DNA from: Pseudomonas pisciculturae
Lineage (GTDB): Bacteria; Pseudomonadota; Gammaproteobacteria; Pseudomonadales; Pseudomonadaceae
Reading direction: 5' to 3'
Assembly: GCF_015461805.1 (NCBI RefSeq)
Contig: NZ_JACVZE010000003.1
Coordinates: 248,001 to 312,000 of the forward strand
Length of the DNA stretch: 64,000 bases
The position numbers and the translations under genes are program-made. The notes beneath the pieces are model-generated. The model was not told the DNA's origin and ran no database searches. It worked only from the letters and a program-made list of their open reading frames with translations. Positions 7,095-16,306 of this stretch are shown piece after piece; position 1 is the stretch's first letter, and each line of letters opens with the position of its first letter.

Positions 7095-9740
7095 ATGCAA
7101 GACCTCGATCCCGTCGAAACCCAGGAATGGCTGGACGCCCTGGAATCGGTTCTCGACAAAGAAGGCGAAGACCGTGCGCACTACCTGATGACCCGTATGG
7201 GCGAACTCGCAACCCGCAGCGGTTCGCAATTGCCTTACGCCATCACCACGCCATACCGCAACACCATCCCCGTTACCCACGAAGCACGCATGCCTGGCGA
7301 CCTGTTCATGGAACGCCGCATTCGCTCGCTGGTACGTTGGAACGCCATGGCGATGGTAATGCGCACGAACTTGAAAGATTCGGACCTGGGCGGTCACATC
7401 TCCAGCTTCGCTTCCAGCGCAACCCTGTATGACATTGGCTTCAACTACTTCTTCCAGGCCCCGACCGACGAACACGGCGGCGACCTGATCTACTTCCAGG
7501 GCCACACCTCGCCAGGCGTTTACGCCCGTGCGTTCATGGAAGGTCGCATCACCGAAGACCAAATGAACAACTTCCGCCAGGAAGTCGACGGTCAGGGCTT
7601 GTCGTCCTACCCGCACCCTTGGCTGATGCCTGATTTCTGGCAGTTCCCGACTGTATCCATGGGCTTGGGCCCGATCCAGGCGATCTACCAGGCACGTTTC
7701 ATGAAGTACCTGGAAGCCCGTGGCTTCATCCCTGAAGGCAAGCAGAAAGTCTGGTGCTTCCTGGGCGACGGCGAGTGCGACGAGCCGGAATCCCTGGGCG
7801 CCATCTCCCTGGCCGGCCGCGAGAAGCTGGACAACCTGATCTTCGTCATCAACTGCAACCTGCAGCGCCTCGACGGCCCGGTTCGCGGCAACGGCAAGAT
7901 CATCCAGGAACTCGAAGGCGTGTTCCGTGGTGCTCAGTGGAACGTGACCAAAGTCATCTGGGGCCGTTTCTGGGACCCACTGCTGGCCAAAGACGTCGAC
8001 GGTATCCTGCAACGTCGCATGGACGAAGTCATCGACGGCGAGTACCAGAACTACAAAGCCAAAGACGGCGCGTTCGTACGTGAACACTTCTTCAACACGC
8101 CTGAACTCAAGGCGATGGTTGCAGACCTGTCCGACGACGAGATCTGGAAGCTCAACCGTGGCGGCCACGACCCGTACAAGGTCTACGCGGCGTACCACGA
8201 AGCGGTCAACCACAAAGAACAACCGACCGTCATCCTGGCCAAGACCATCAAGGGTTATGGCACCGGTGCCGGCGAAGCGAAGAACACTGCACACAACACC
8301 AAGAAGGTTGATGTTGAAAGCCTGAAGTTGTTCCGTGACCGCTTCGATATCCCGGTAAAAGACGAAGAGCTGGAAGACCTGCCGTTCTTCAAGCCAGAGC
8401 CAAACAGCGCCGAAGCCCGCTACCTCAGCGAGCGTCGTACCGCACTGGGCGGTTTCGTGCCACAGCGCCGCGCCAACAGCTTCAGCGTACCGACCCCAGA
8501 CTTGAGCACCCTCAAGGCCATCCTGGACGGTTCGGGCGACCGTGAAATCTCCACCACCATGGCTTTCGTGCGTATTTTGGCGCAGCTGGTCAAGGACAAG
8601 GACATCGGCCCGCGCATCGTCCCGATCATCCCGGACGAAGCCCGTACCTTCGGTATGGAAGGCATGTTCCGTCAGTTGGGCATCTACTCCTCCGTCGGCC
8701 AGCTCTACGAGCCAGTCGATAAAGACCAAGTGATGTTCTACAAGGAAGACAAAAAGGGCCAGATCCTCGAAGAAGGCATCAACGAAGCGGGCGCCATGAG
8801 CTCCTTCATCGCTGCCGGTACTTCGTACTCCAGCCACAACCAGCCGATGCTGCCGTTCTACATCTTCTACTCGATGTTCGGCTTCCAGCGCATTGGCGAC
8901 CTGGCTTGGGCAGCAGGCGACAGCCGTACCCGTGGTTTCCTGATCGGCGGTACCGCCGGCCGTACCACGCTGAACGGCGAAGGCCTGCAACACGAAGACG
9001 GTCACAGCCACATCCTGGCTGCCACCATCCCGAACTGCCGCACCTTTGATCCAACCTACGGCTATGAGCTGGCGGTGATCATCCAGGACGGCATGAAGAA
9101 GATGACCGAAGAGCAGCAGGACGTTTTCTACTACATCACCGTGATGAACGAGTCCTACCAGCAGCCTGCAATGCCGGCTGGCGTGGAAGAAGGCATCATC
9201 AAGGGCATGTACCTGCTCGAAGAAGACACCAAGGAAGCAGCGCACCACGTACAGCTGATGGGCTCCGGCACCATCCTGCGCGAAGTGCGTGAAGCGGCGA
9301 AGATCCTGCGTGAAGAGTTCAACGTCGGCGCCGACGTGTGGAGCGTCACCAGCTTCAACGAACTGCGTCGCGACGGCCTGGCCGTAGAGCGCAGCAACCG
9401 CCTCAAGCCTGGTCAAAAACCAGCGAAGAGCTACGTCGAAGAGTGCCTGGCCGGCCGTAAAGGTCCAGTCATTGCCTCTACCGACTACATGAAGCTGTTC
9501 GCCGAACAAATTCGCCAGTGGGTCCCGTCCAAGGAATTCAAAGTCCTGGGCACCGACGGTTTCGGCCGCAGTGACAGCCGCAAGAAGCTGCGTCACTTCT
9601 TCGAAGTCGACCGTCACTTCGTGGTGTTGGCAGCCCTGGAAGCCTTGGCTGACCGTGGTGAGATCGAACCTAAGGTAGTGGCTGACGCTATCGTCAAGTT
9701 CGGGATCAACCCGGAAAAACGCAACCCACTGGACTGCTGA
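7095..9740 (+). CDS. aceE: Pyruvate dehydrogenase E1 component (homodimeric) AceE
   Basis: The thiamine-diphosphate E1 enzyme decarboxylates pyruvate and acetylates the lipoyl groups of AceF. I chose the ATG at 7095, giving 881 residues beginning MQDLDPVETQEWLDALESVL, because this matches the usual family start and has GGAG upstream. An in-frame ATG at 7020 would add 25 residues but has no ribosome binding site. The ThDP motif GDGECDEPES...NLIFVINCN is at about residues 224-253. The C-terminal domain contains the conserved EGINEAGAMSSFIAAGTSYS. It is followed after 11 bp by aceF and preceded by two candidate RccR operators. Very secure. Confidence 0.98.
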   Translation: MQDLDPVETQEWLDALESVLDKEGEDRAHYLMTRMGELATRSGSQLPYAITTPYRNTIPVTHEARMPGDLFMERRIRSLVRWNAMAMVMRTNLKDSDLGGHISSFASSATLYDIGFNYFFQAPTDEHGGDLIYFQGHTSPGVYARAFMEGRITEDQMNNFRQEVDGQGLSSYPHPWLMPDFWQFPTVSMGLGPIQAIYQARFMKYLEARGFIPEGKQKVWCFLGDGECDEPESLGAISLAGREKLDNLIFVINCNLQRLDGPVRGNGKIIQELEGVFRGAQWNVTKVIWGRFWDPLLAKDVDGILQRRMDEVIDGEYQNYKAKDGAFVREHFFNTPELKAMVADLSDDEIWKLNRGGHDPYKVYAAYHEAVNHKEQPTVILAKTIKGYGTGAGEAKNTAHNTKKVDVESLKLFRDRFDIPVKDEELEDLPFFKPEPNSAEARYLSERRTALGGFVPQRRANSFSVPTPDLSTLKAILDGSGDREISTTMAFVRILAQLVKDKDIGPRIVPIIPDEARTFGMEGMFRQLGIYSSVGQLYEPVDKDQVMFYKEDKKGQILEEGINEAGAMSSFIAAGTSYSSHNQPMLPFYIFYSMFGFQRIGDLAWAAGDSRTRGFLIGGTAGRTTLNGEGLQHEDGHSHILAATIPNCRTFDPTYGYELAVIIQDGMKKMTEEQQDVFYYITVMNESYQQPAMPAGVEEGIIKGMYLLEEDTKEAAHHVQLMGSGTILREVREAAKILREEFNVGADVWSVTSFNELRRDGLAVERSNRLKPGQKPAKSYVEECLAGRKGPVIASTDYMKLFAEQIRQWVPSKEFKVLGTDGFGRSDSRKKLRHFFEVDRHFVVLAALEALADRGEIEPKVVADAIVKFGINPEKRNPLDC

Positions 9741-9751
9741 GGAGACTTTTT

Positions 9752-11395
9752 GTGAGCGAACTCATTCGCGTACCTGACATCGGCAGCGGTGAAGGTGAAG
9801 TAATCGAGCTGTTTGTGAAGGTCGGCGACACCGTCGAAGCCGACCAGAGCATCCTGACCCTGGAATCGGACAAGGCGAGCATGGAAATCCCTGCTCCCAA
9901 GGCCGGCGTGGTCAAGAGCCTGAAAGTGAAGCTGGGCGACCGCCTGAAAGAAGGCGACGAACTGCTGGAACTGGAAATCGAAGGTGCCGCTGATGCGGCC
10001 CCTGCGCCAGCGGCTGCTCCGGCTGCCGCTGCTGCACCGGCACCTGCCGAGAAGCCAGCCGAGGCCCCTGCGGCCCCGGCTGCTGCTCCTGCTGCGGCCT
10101 CTGTTCAGGACATTCACGTCCCGGACATCGGTTCGTCGGGCAAGGCCAAGATCATTGAGCTGCTGGTTAAAGTCGGCGACACCGTCGAAGCCGACCAGTC
10201 GCTGATCACCCTGGAGTCCGACAAGGCCTCCATGGAAATCCCTTCGCCGGCTGCCGGCGTGGTGGAAAGCATCGCGGTCAAGCTGGAAGACGAAGTCGGC
10301 ACTGGCGACTTCATCCTCAAGCTGAAAGTACAAGGCGCTGCGCCGGCTGCCGCTCCAGCACCGGCCGCCGCTCCAGCTGCCAAGGCTGAAGCTGCACCGG
10401 CTGCCGCCGCCCCTGCCCCTGCTGCAAAAGCTGAGGCCGCTCCGGCTCCAGTGGCTGCTGCACCTGCGCCAAGCGGTGCCAAGGTTCACGCCGGCCCTGC
10501 CGTGCGTCAGCTGGCCCGCGAGTTCGGCGTTGAGCTGAACGCAGTCGCGGCCACCGGCCCTCACGGCCGCGTGCTGAAGGAAGACGTTCAGGTTTACGTC
10601 AAAGCCATGATGCACAAAGCCAAGGAAGCTCCGGCTGCCGGCGGCGCTACCGGTGGTTCGGGCATTCCGCCGATCCGCACCGTAGACTTCAGCCGCTTCG
10701 GCGAAACCGAAGAAGTGCCGATGACCCGCCTGATGCAAATCGGCGCGGCCGGCCTGCACGCCAGCTACCTGAACATCCCGCACGTGACCCAGTTCGACCA
10801 GGCCGACATTACCGACCTGGAAGCTTTCCGCATTGCGCAGAAAGCCGTGGCCGAGAAGGCTGGCGTGAAACTGACCGTGCTGCCACTGCTGCTCAAGGCC
10901 TGTGCACACCTGCTCAAGGAACTGCCGGACTTCAACGCATCGCTGGCGCCAAGCGGCAAGGCGATCATTCGCAAGAAGTACGTCAACATCGGTTTCGCGG
11001 TAGATACCCCTGATGGCCTGCTGGTACCGGTCATCAAGAACGTCGACCAGAAGAGCCTGCTGCAACTGGCTGCTGAGGCTGCTGCACTGGCTGCCAAAGC
11101 CCGTGACAAAAAGCTCACCCCGGACGACATGCAGGGCGCGTGCTTCACGATCTCCAGCCTCGGCCACATTGGCGGTACCGGCTTCACGCCAATCGTCAAC
11201 GCGCCGGAAGTGGCGATCCTGGGCGTGTCCAAGGCAACCATCCAGCCAGTGTGGGACGGTAAAGCGTTCCAGCCGAAGCTGATGCTGCCGCTGTCGCTGT
11301 CTTACGATCACCGTGTGATCAACGGCGCCGCTGCTGCACGCTTCACGCAGCGCCTGAGCCAGTTGCTCAACGACATCCGCACCATCTTGCTGTAA
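9752..11395 (+). CDS. aceF: Pyruvate dehydrogenase E2, dihydrolipoyllysine acetyltransferase AceF
   Basis: The core of the pyruvate dehydrogenase complex; transfers acetyl from lipoyl-lysine to CoA. It has 547 residues with a GTG start at 9752 behind GAGGAGA. Domain order: lipoyl domain 1 (lipoylated Lys41 in ESDKASMEIP), Ala/Pro linker, lipoyl domain 2 (Lys158 in the same motif), a second Ala/Pro-rich linker (about 195-240), a peripheral-subunit-binding domain (AGPAVRQLAREFGVELN), and the catalytic domain ending SYDHRVINGAAAARF with the active-site His. The two lipoyl modules are near copies, reflected as a DNA repeat. A strong hairpin terminator follows. No lpd gene is adjacent. Confidence 0.98.
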   Translation: MSELIRVPDIGSGEGEVIELFVKVGDTVEADQSILTLESDKASMEIPAPKAGVVKSLKVKLGDRLKEGDELLELEIEGAADAAPAPAAAPAAAAAPAPAEKPAEAPAAPAAAPAAASVQDIHVPDIGSSGKAKIIELLVKVGDTVEADQSLITLESDKASMEIPSPAAGVVESIAVKLEDEVGTGDFILKLKVQGAAPAAAPAPAAAPAAKAEAAPAAAAPAPAAKAEAAPAPVAAAPAPSGAKVHAGPAVRQLAREFGVELNAVAATGPHGRVLKEDVQVYVKAMMHKAKEAPAAGGATGGSGIPPIRTVDFSRFGETEEVPMTRLMQIGAAGLHASYLNIPHVTQFDQADITDLEAFRIAQKAVAEKAGVKLTVLPLLLKACAHLLKELPDFNASLAPSGKAIIRKKYVNIGFAVDTPDGLLVPVIKNVDQKSLLQLAAEAAALAAKARDKKLTPDDMQGACFTISSLGHIGGTGFTPIVNAPEVAILGVSKATIQPVWDGKAFQPKLMLPLSLSYDHRVINGAAAARFTQRLSQLLNDIRTILL

Positions 11396-11467
11396 GTCTC
11401 AAGGGGCCGTCTTTTCACCGAGGCGGCCCGGTTACACCGATTTCCGAGCGCCACGCTCGTACCTCAA

Positions 11468-11493
11468 CCCCGCCACTTGGCGGGGCTTTTTTT
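11468..11493 (+). terminator. Rho-independent terminator after aceF
   Basis: CCCCGCC (11468-11474), loop ACTT, GGCGGGG (11479-11485), then C and a run of seven T. It lies 73 bp after the aceF stop and ends the aceEF transcript. The remaining stretch to 11712 holds only the probable dipA promoter region; I see no gene there. Confidence 0.9.
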
Positions 11494-11712
11494 GCCTGCT
11501 TTCCAGACAGATACTTGGACAGGCAAAACAGGCTTGTACACCTTCCATCATTCCGATTGAAGAATCCCCTCTCGCGGCCGATAACACCCTTATAGCACTT
11601 AGCCTTCATCCTCTCTTGTCAGCCCGCGCTGCATGATGCAACCTTGCCGCAGGCAACAAAAAAGAGGGCGTGAGCCCGGCGCCGTGCGCGTTATTTGAAG
11701 TGAGTCTCCCCC

Positions 11713-14406
11713 ATGAAAAGCCAACCTGATGTCGCCCGTATGGCGGCCGAGGTAGTGACGCAGTTACCGGTGCCTTCGCGCCTCGGTATGCTGCGTTTCG
11801 AGCGGCTGAATGAGGCGAGCTGGGCCCTGCTCTACCTCGACCCCAACTGCGAGCGCCAATTCGGCCTGCCGGCGGTCGAGCTGTGTGCCCTGATTGGCAC
11901 GCCCTACGCCAGCCTGATGGAGCCCCAGGCTCGCTATCAACTGCACGACACCATCCAACAGCAACTGACTCAGAGCCCGCACTACCAAGTGCGCTACACC
12001 CTGCATACCGGCGACGGACCACTGAGCGTGCTGGAAACCGGCGAGGCGTATAAGCAACACAATCGCCACCTGCTGCGCGGCTACTTGATGGTGGTCGACG
12101 GCCTGTTCAGCGAAGTCTCCTCCCCTGCCCCGACGGCAGACCTCGAGAGCCAGAACAGCCGCCTACAGATCGCCTTGGAGCTCAACCAGCGCGCACAACA
12201 GGAACAGTTGCAGCATCTGGAGCGGGTGCGCGCCCAACAGGAGCTGATCCTGCTGCTGGCCCGCCAGCGCTACACCGCCAATAACTCGCTGCAAGAAGCC
12301 GCCGAGCTGATCACCCGTAGCGCCTGCGATATCTACCAGGTCGACAGCGCCCGCATCTGGCACCTCGAAGAAAAGCGCCTGGTGCCGATCGCCGCTTACA
12401 CGAGAGCCGACCAGCAGCACTACTTGCCCGAGCCCATCGACGCCAGTGAGTTCCCGGACTACCTGGAAGCCCTGCACAGCAGCCGCGCAATCGATGCCAC
12501 CAATGCGCTGCGCGACCCGCGCACCCGCGAGCTGGCCGATGAGTTGCGCAGCAAAGACATCCACGCCCTGCTCGACGCCAGCATCCGCGTCGACGGCCAG
12601 GTGGTCGGCGTGCTCTGCCTGGAGCAAATCGGCAGCACGCGCCTGTGGCAGGCCGACGAGATCGCCTTTGCCGGTGAGCTGGCGGACCAGTTCGCGCAGG
12701 TCATCAACAACCACAACCGCCGCACCGCCACCAGCGCCCTGCACCTGTTCCAGCGTGCAGTGGAGCAAAGCGCCAACGCCTTTTTGCTGGTCAATTGCGA
12801 CGGCGTGGTGGAGTACGTCAACCCCAGCTTCACCGCGATCACCCAGTACACCGCCGAAGAAGTCCACGGTCACCGTTTGGCCCAACTGCCGGCGCTGGAG
12901 AACCTCAGCGAGTTGCTGTTCGACGCGCCGTCGAGCCTGGCCAAGAGCAACAGCTGGCAAGGCGAGTTCAAGAGCCGGCGCAAAAACCTGGAACCCTACT
13001 GGGGCCAGCTGTCGATTTCCAAGGTGTATGGCGACAACCGTGAGCTGACGCACTACATCGGCATCTACGAAGACATCACCCAGAGCAAGCTGGCCCAGCA
13101 GCGCATCGAGCGCCTGGCGTACACCGACAACCTGACCAACCTGGGCAACCGCCCGGCGTTCATCCGCAACCTCGATGAGCGCTTTGCCCGCGACAGCGAC
13201 AGCCCTATCAGCCTGCTGCTGGTGGACATCGACAACTTCAAGCGCATCAACGACAGCCTCGGCCACCAGACCGGCGACAAGCTGCTGATCAGCCTGGCAC
13301 GACGCCTGCGCAACAGCCTGAGTGCCGGCGGCAGCCTGGCGCGGTTTGCCAGTAACGAATTTGCCGTGCTGCTGGACGACACCGACCTGGAAACCGGCCA
13401 GCAAGTCGCCAGCCAGTTGCTGGCGACCCTCGACAAGCCGATGTTCGTCGACAACCAACTGATCAGCGTTACCGGCTCTGTGGGCCTGGCCTGCGCGCCA
13501 CTGCACGGCCGTGACCCGCAGACCTTGATGCGTAACGCCGGGCTCGCGCTACACAAGGCCAAGGCCAACGGCAAACACCAGGTGCAAGTGTTCACCGAAG
13601 CGCTCAACGCCGAAGCCAGCTACAAGCTGTTCGTGGAAAACAACCTGCGCCGCGCCTTGACCCAGAACGAGCTGGACGTGTTCTACCAGCCCAAGCTGTG
13701 CCTGCGCAGCGGCCGCCTGCTGGGCATGGAAGCGCTGCTGCGTTGGAACCACCCGGAAAAGGGCATGATTCGCCCCGACCAGTTCATCAGCGTGGCCGAA
13801 GAGACCGGGCTAATCATCCCTATTGGCAAGTGGATTGCGCGCCAGGCCTGCCGCATGAGCAAGCAACTGAGCGCCGCGGGCTTGGGCAACTTGCAGGTGG
13901 CGATCAACCTATCGCCCAAGCAGTTCTCTGACCCCGACCTGGTGGCCTCGATTGCCACCATCCTCAAGGAAGAAGACCTGCCGGCCAACTTGCTGGAGCT
14001 GGAGCTGACCGAGGGCTTGCTGCTGGAAGCCACCGAGGACACGCGCCTGCAGTTGGACCAGCTCAAAAGCTTCGGCCTGACCCTGGCCATGGACGACTTT
14101 GGCACCGGTTACTCGTCGCTCAGCTACTTGAAAAAATTCCCCATCGACATCATTAAGATTGATCGCAGCTTTATCCACGAAATCCCGGACAACCAGGACG
14201 ACATGGAAATCACCTCGGCGGTGATCGCCATGGCCCACAACCTGAAACTCAAGGTCGTGGCCGAAGGCATTGAAACCGCTGAACAGCTGGCGTTCCTGCG
14301 CCGGCATCGTTGCGACGTCGGCCAGGGCTACCTGTTCGACCGGCCAATCCCGGGCGCTGAGCTGTTTGCTATGCTCAAGCGCTACCCACGCGGCCCCGTT
14401 GCCTGA
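11713..14406 (+). CDS. dipA: Cyclic-di-GMP phosphodiesterase, GAF-PAS-GGDEF-EAL (DipA-like)
   Basis: An 897-residue cytoplasmic signalling protein; no membrane segment or signal peptide. Domain order: PAS-like N terminus (about 20-130), coiled-coil linker (145-185), GAF (about 185-335), PAS (345-460), GGDEF (465-630), EAL (640-890). The GGDEF catalytic motif is degenerate, ASNEF (546-550), so cyclase activity is unlikely. The EAL domain is intact: MEALLRWNHP (from 672) and DDFGTGYSS. Position between aceF and msrA matches P. aeruginosa PA5017 (DipA, dispersion-induced phosphodiesterase), whose GGDEF is also degenerate as I recall. Likely role: lowering c-di-GMP to promote biofilm dispersal and motility. 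Confidence 0.9.
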   Translation: MKSQPDVARMAAEVVTQLPVPSRLGMLRFERLNEASWALLYLDPNCERQFGLPAVELCALIGTPYASLMEPQARYQLHDTIQQQLTQSPHYQVRYTLHTGDGPLSVLETGEAYKQHNRHLLRGYLMVVDGLFSEVSSPAPTADLESQNSRLQIALELNQRAQQEQLQHLERVRAQQELILLLARQRYTANNSLQEAAELITRSACDIYQVDSARIWHLEEKRLVPIAAYTRADQQHYLPEPIDASEFPDYLEALHSSRAIDATNALRDPRTRELADELRSKDIHALLDASIRVDGQVVGVLCLEQIGSTRLWQADEIAFAGELADQFAQVINNHNRRTATSALHLFQRAVEQSANAFLLVNCDGVVEYVNPSFTAITQYTAEEVHGHRLAQLPALENLSELLFDAPSSLAKSNSWQGEFKSRRKNLEPYWGQLSISKVYGDNRELTHYIGIYEDITQSKLAQQRIERLAYTDNLTNLGNRPAFIRNLDERFARDSDSPISLLLVDIDNFKRINDSLGHQTGDKLLISLARRLRNSLSAGGSLARFASNEFAVLLDDTDLETGQQVASQLLATLDKPMFVDNQLISVTGSVGLACAPLHGRDPQTLMRNAGLALHKAKANGKHQVQVFTEALNAEASYKLFVENNLRRALTQNELDVFYQPKLCLRSGRLLGMEALLRWNHPEKGMIRPDQFISVAEETGLIIPIGKWIARQACRMSKQLSAAGLGNLQVAINLSPKQFSDPDLVASIATILKEEDLPANLLELELTEGLLLEATEDTRLQLDQLKSFGLTLAMDDFGTGYSSLSYLKKFPIDIIKIDRSFIHEIPDNQDDMEITSAVIAMAHNLKLKVVAEGIETAEQLAFLRRHRCDVGQGYLFDRPIPGAELFAMLKRYPRGPVA

Positions 14407-14479
14407 CAGCGTGGTAACACTCGGGCACATTGGCTGTCTGACCTTTTACTGCTAACTCAACCTGACGAGAGGACTGATC

Positions 14480-15127
14480 ATGGTCTTGCGCTCGGAAATT
14501 CTGGTGAATAAAAACGTGCTTCCTACTGCAGAACAAGCTTTGCCTGGCCGTGAAACCCCGATGACACTGCCTGAAACCCACTTCGTCAACGGCAACCCAC
14601 TGCTGGGGCCGTTCCTCGATGACGTCGGTTTTGCAATCTTCGGCCTGGGTTGCTTCTGGGGCGCCGAGCGCAAGTTTTGGCAGCGCGACGGCGTGGTCAG
14701 CAGCGTGGTCGGCTACGCCGGTGGCTTCACGCCAAACCCAACCTATGAAGAAGTCTGCTCGGGCCTGACTGGCCACAGCGAAGTGGTGCTGGTGGTGTAT
14801 GACCAAGCCAAAGTGAAATATGAAGACCTGCTGAAGATGTTCTGGGAACTGCACAACCCGACTCAGGGCATGCGCCAGGGCAACGATATTGGTAGCCAGT
14901 ACCGGTCGGTGATCTATGCGACCACGCCTGAGCAATTGGCGGCGGCGCAGGCCAGTGCTGAAGCCTATCAGGGCGAATTGACCAAGGCCGGCTTGGGTGC
15001 AATCACCACCGAAATCGAAGAAGCACCGACGGTGTACTTCGCCGAGGCGTATCACCAGCAGTACCTGGCGAAGAATCCGCAGGGGTATTGCGGCATTGGC
15101 GGTACGGGCGTGACTTGCCCGATCTAA
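14480..15127 (+). CDS. msrA: Peptide methionine-S-sulfoxide reductase MsrA
   Basis: Reduces the S-epimer of methionine sulfoxide in oxidised proteins using thioredoxin. It has 215 residues; the active-site motif [11 protein letters not shown] places the catalytic cysteine at residue 58. Also present are [18 protein letters not shown] and [12 protein letters not shown], typical of long MsrA proteins. The ATG at 14480 has GAGAGGA upstream. The C-terminal [14 protein letters not shown] contains the resolving cysteines. It follows dipA by 73 bp as in P. aeruginosa, and a REPIN separates it from the convergent rlmJ. Confidence 0.96.
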   Translation: MVLRSEILVNKNVLPTAEQALPGRETPMTLPETHFVNGNPLLGPFLDDVGFAIFGLGCFWGAERKFWQRDGVVSSVVGYAGGFTPNPTYEEVCSGLTGHSEVVLVVYDQAKVKYEDLLKMFWELHNPTQGMRQGNDIGSQYRSVIYATTPEQLAAAQASAEAYQGELTKAGLGAITTEIEEAPTVYFAEAYHQQYLAKNPQGYCGIGGTGVTCPI

Positions 15128-15143
15128 AGGCCATCACCGTTCA

Positions 15144-15268
15144 AAATGTGGGAGGGGCGGTGCGACGATTCGACTTGCCCCCGATAGCGATGGGTCAGTT
15201 AAAGATGTACTGACTGACACTCCGCCATCGGGGGCAAGTCGAATCGTCGCACCGCCCCTTCCACATTT
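15144..15268. repeat. Large REPIN-type inverted repeat between msrA and rlmJ
   Basis: A 125-bp inverted repeat with long arms: AAATGTGGGAGGGGCGGTGC... on the left and its complement ...ACCGCCCCTTCCACATTT on the right, enclosing an inner CTTGCCCCCGAT/ATCGGGGGCAAG pair. The arm contains an extra segment (GGTGCGACGATTCGACTTG) not present in the common REPINs of this window, but shared with one arm of the element inside the lolA-like gene (47727-47841). It lies between two convergent stops and may also act as a transcription barrier. Confidence 0.85.
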
Positions 15269-15294
15269 GGTTCTATGTTCGGCTTTAGAGTTGG

Positions 15295-16131
15295 TTATTC
15301 CGCGATAAGCCAATCCATCTGCCACCCACCCTGGGTCTGGCCAAGTTTCTTGGACAACCACGGCAGCAGCTCACGCAACTCCTCCTCCAAACCCCACGGC
15401 GGGTTGGCAATCGCCAGGCCCGAGCCGGTCAAGGTGTTGGGCGTGTCCAGCGGATGCACCAGCAATTCCACCCGTAGCAGCTTCGGCGCGCCGGTGCCGG
15501 CCAGGTCCTGATAGAAACGACGCAACATGCGCTGGTCTTTCACCGGATACCAGATGGCCGCAACGGTCTGGCGCATGCGGCTCACGGCTTCCTTGAGGGA
15601 GGCGGCGCAGCGTTGCATCTCGTCAAGTTTCTCGAATGGCGGGTCGATCAGCATCAGCGCACGCTTCTCCGGCACCGGCAGCAAGGCACGCGGCACATGC
15701 CACCCTTCGCCCAGGTGCACTTTGACGCGGCGATCACCCTTCATGTTGTCTTTGAGCAACACGCCGTCTTCCGGGTGTTTTTCATTGAGCAGCACACGGT
15801 CCTGTGGCCGGGTGAGGCGTCGCGCCAGCTCCGGCGAGCCTGGGTAGTAACGCAACTGGCCGTCCGGGTTCATCTCGTGCAGTACACGCATATAGTCGGC
15901 GGTCAGCGGCGGCAGGTCGCTCTCGCCCCACAGGCGCGCGATGCCTTCCAGGTATTCACCGGTGCGATTGGCCTGGTCGCCCTGCAGGTCGTAAAGACCG
16001 ATGCCGGCATGGGTGTCGAGGTAGGCGAACGGCTGCTCCTTGCGCGACATCAGGGCGATGAGGCGGGTCAAGGTCAGGTGTTTGAAGACATCGGCGTGGT
16101 TGCCGGCGTGAAAGGCGTGACGATAATTCAT
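15295..16131 (-). CDS. rlmJ: 23S rRNA (adenine(2030)-N(6))-methyltransferase RlmJ
   Basis: Methylates A2030 of 23S rRNA (E. coli numbering). The 278-residue protein starts MNYRHAFHAGNHADVFKH, the family's diagnostic N terminus. It has the SAM-binding LDTHAGIGLYDL (about 39-50) and the catalytic motif IV DPPFE (163-167). Length is normal. The gene is convergent with msrA and divergent from metY. It is often annotated simply as a DUF519 protein. Confidence 0.95.
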   Translation of the reverse strand: MNYRHAFHAGNHADVFKHLTLTRLIALMSRKEQPFAYLDTHAGIGLYDLQGDQANRTGEYLEGIARLWGESDLPPLTADYMRVLHEMNPDGQLRYYPGSPELARRLTRPQDRVLLNEKHPEDGVLLKDNMKGDRRVKVHLGEGWHVPRALLPVPEKRALMLIDPPFEKLDEMQRCAASLKEAVSRMRQTVAAIWYPVKDQRMLRRFYQDLAGTGAPKLLRVELLVHPLDTPNTLTGSGLAIANPPWGLEEELRELLPWLSKKLGQTQGGWQMDWLIAE

Positions 16132-16306
16132 GGTTGCTCCTGCGCAGGGGGCGAAGTTTACCTTTTACGCGAGCATTGGTGCACTGCGGCGTGCCGGGCG
16201 GTGCTTATGTCGAAAAGCTCGCATGCGGGCCGAAAAAAATCTAAATGCCGAGCCTAGGGCAGATTTATTGTGGCAATCCACTTTCCAGGGAAGGCCAATA
16301 ACAATC

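Noticed and set aside
6909..9617. 902-codon open frame antisense to aceE
   Set aside because: It mirrors aceE codon by codon (a high-GC antisense shadow); it lacks family motifs and a ribosome binding site.
9752..10350. Direct repeat in the DNA of aceF taken as a mobile or tandem repeat
   Set aside because: It is explained by two homologous lipoyl domains.
12163..13506. 447-codon frame antisense to dipA
   Set aside because: Shadow of the dipA coding strand; Val/Gln/Ala-rich without motifs.
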